A DNA stretch of 64,000 bases, from positions 1,364,001-1,428,000 of the forward strand of contig JAGKQI010000031.1 in NCBI GenBank assembly GCA_018806915.1, in the 5' to 3' direction. The translations under genes were made by a program, and so were the position numbers. Position 1 is the first letter of the stretch, and the number at the start of each line of letters is the position of its first letter. Shown here in pieces: positions 63,197-64,000 of this stretch. The stretch is from Phytophthora colocasiae (Eukaryota > Oomycota > Peronosporomycetes > Peronosporales > Peronosporaceae). The notes beneath the pieces are model-generated. The model was not told the origin of the DNA. It did no database searches and saw only the letters and a list, made by a program, of their open reading frames with translations.

Positions 63197-64000
63197 ATGG
63201 CTCGAGACGACAGCTCTTCCTCGGGTTTCTCCAGCGACGAGGACATGGCGGACGTGTCGGACCTGCCGTCCGCCTCGTATGTCCCAAACGTTCAAGTCGA
63301 AGTGCTGGAGGACGATACAGACGCGTCTCCCGTCCTCCCGTGCTGTCAAGAAGCTGCCAACCCCATTCAACAGGTTAAAAATCCTTTAGATCTTCAGTAC
63401 GAGCAGTATACGACTGCCATTGGCCATTTAACGTGGCATTGGCCTGCAGAGGATGAGAACAGGCTTAAAAGCTACTATTCGCTGCGTGCGGAGCTCTATA
63501 AGACGTTCCAGAAGGCTTTTCCTCTTACTGAAGCCATGTACATTCAATGGATAAGTGATGCCAGTGCTGATGAAGCTTCTGTAGAAGAGATTCAGGAGCT
63601 ATTTGAGTTATCTCAGACAGACTATTGGTCAGTTCCGTTGACATTACAGTACCTGAGGTTTATCAAGGACAATAAAGACGAGGAGGAGCTGTGTAGAGCT
63701 ATGATCAAGGCTCAGAAGACACTGGGAATGCACTTTGGCCAGGGACACGAAGTCTGGGCACTTTGTAGAGAGCTGACAACGGAGAAATATGATGAAATGG
63801 AGACACCGGATGATCTGAAGAAGGAGAGAGAGCTTCGAGAACTCTTTGTCAAGCAGATGCAGCTCCCATTAGACCAAAATGACCTTGTCATGTCAGAATT
63901 TCGGGCTTGGAACGCGTACAACACGCTGGATGCTGAAGCTTCAAGTTCAGCTTTTGAAGAGGTGTCCAAGAAGCAGAGCAAGCTCTTTTCTCCGCTGATG
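63197..64000 (+). CDS. SART3/Prp24-like U4/U6 recycling factor, HAT-repeat N-terminus (partial)
   Basis: Open from ATG 63197 (MARDDSSSSGFSSDEDMADV) to the right edge, 268 codons. An acidic leader precedes alpha-helical HAT (half-a-TPR) repeats, for example RAELYKTFQKAFPLTEAMYI, QWISDASADEASVEEIQELF and QTDYWSVPLTLQYLRF, with the W-x-D/Y-spacing of SART3. SART3/Prp24 acts in the nucleus to re-anneal U4 and U6 snRNAs for spliceosome recycling; HAT repeats bind partner proteins and RRMs at the C-terminus bind U6. RRMs would lie to the right of the window. An in-frame upstream ATG (63149) is possible but would overlap the inverted repeat's flank. Assignment is by repeat pattern, so another HAT protein cannot be excluded. 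Confidence 0.7.
   Translation, partial: MARDDSSSSGFSSDEDMADVSDLPSASYVPNVQVEVLEDDTDASPVLPCCQEAANPIQQVKNPLDLQYEQYTTAIGHLTWHWPAEDENRLKSYYSLRAELYKTFQKAFPLTEAMYIQWISDASADEASVEEIQELFELSQTDYWSVPLTLQYLRFIKDNKDEEELCRAMIKAQKTLGMHFGQGHEVWALCRELTTEKYDEMETPDDLKKERELRELFVKQMQLPLDQNDLVMSEFRAWNAYNTLDAEASSSAFEEVSKKQSKLFSPLM

Overview
The window looks like nuclear DNA of an oomycete, most likely Phytophthora or a close peronosporalean relative. The basis is gene style (compact genes, 58-97 bp GT-AG introns, about 50% GC), oomycete-type proteins (a 7TM-cyclase fusion, a CSC1/OSCA-like channel) and a repeat fraction made of Ty3/gypsy, MULE, piggyBac, Harbinger, hAT, Merlin-like and LINE copies. Genus is an inference; nothing here identifies a species. 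No RNA gene or CRISPR array was recognised. Layout: two gene blocks flank a transposon island of about 46.7 kb. Left block (1-11,014): an edge-truncated 7TM-cyclase paralogue (-), a coiled-coil dysbindin-like gene (+), a small two-exon gene (+), a 1,477-residue CSC1/OSCA-like channel (-), a short-chain dehydrogenase pseudogene (+) carrying a 577-bp hAT insertion, and a complete-looking 7TM-cyclase fusion (+). Right block (57,733-64,000): an unrecognised acidic/coiled-coil protein (+), a secreted single-pass surface protein built on 11-residue and 26-residue repeats (-), and the start of a SART3/Prp24-like splicing recycling factor (+). Island (11,034-57,717): from left to right a LINE 3' end, a MULE transposase fused to a Ulp1/C48 protease, a SET-domain pseudogene, a SANT-like pseudogene, a Harbinger transposase with intron, a CENP-B/Tc5-type transposase piece, the 3' end of a reverse-oriented gypsy copy, MULE and hAT remnants, a 459-bp tandem duplication, a Merlin/IS1595-like transposase with two introns, more hAT and SANT-like remnants, a 14.4-kb Ty3/gypsy chromovirus (30,456-44,876), another reverse LTR fragment, a split Merlin-like transposase, a piggyBac-type MITE, a second gypsy lineage, another MULE, two piggyBac copies (one with perfect 17-bp TIRs and TTAA duplications) and a 5'-truncated LINE with a 15-bp target duplication. 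Some insertions can be ordered: the LINE entered at the right edge of the piggyBac element, and the hAT element entered the dehydrogenase gene. The most interesting signals are: (1) two oppositely oriented 7TM-cyclase paralogues, where the readable catalytic domain keeps both metal-binding Asp residues but lacks the purine-selecting Lys and the transition-state Asn/Arg, like the C1 half of a heterodimeric cyclase; (2) a precise 146-bp inversion inside one LTR of an otherwise near-identical LTR pair; (3) a short motif reiterated in both the LTRs and the coding region of that retrotransposon.
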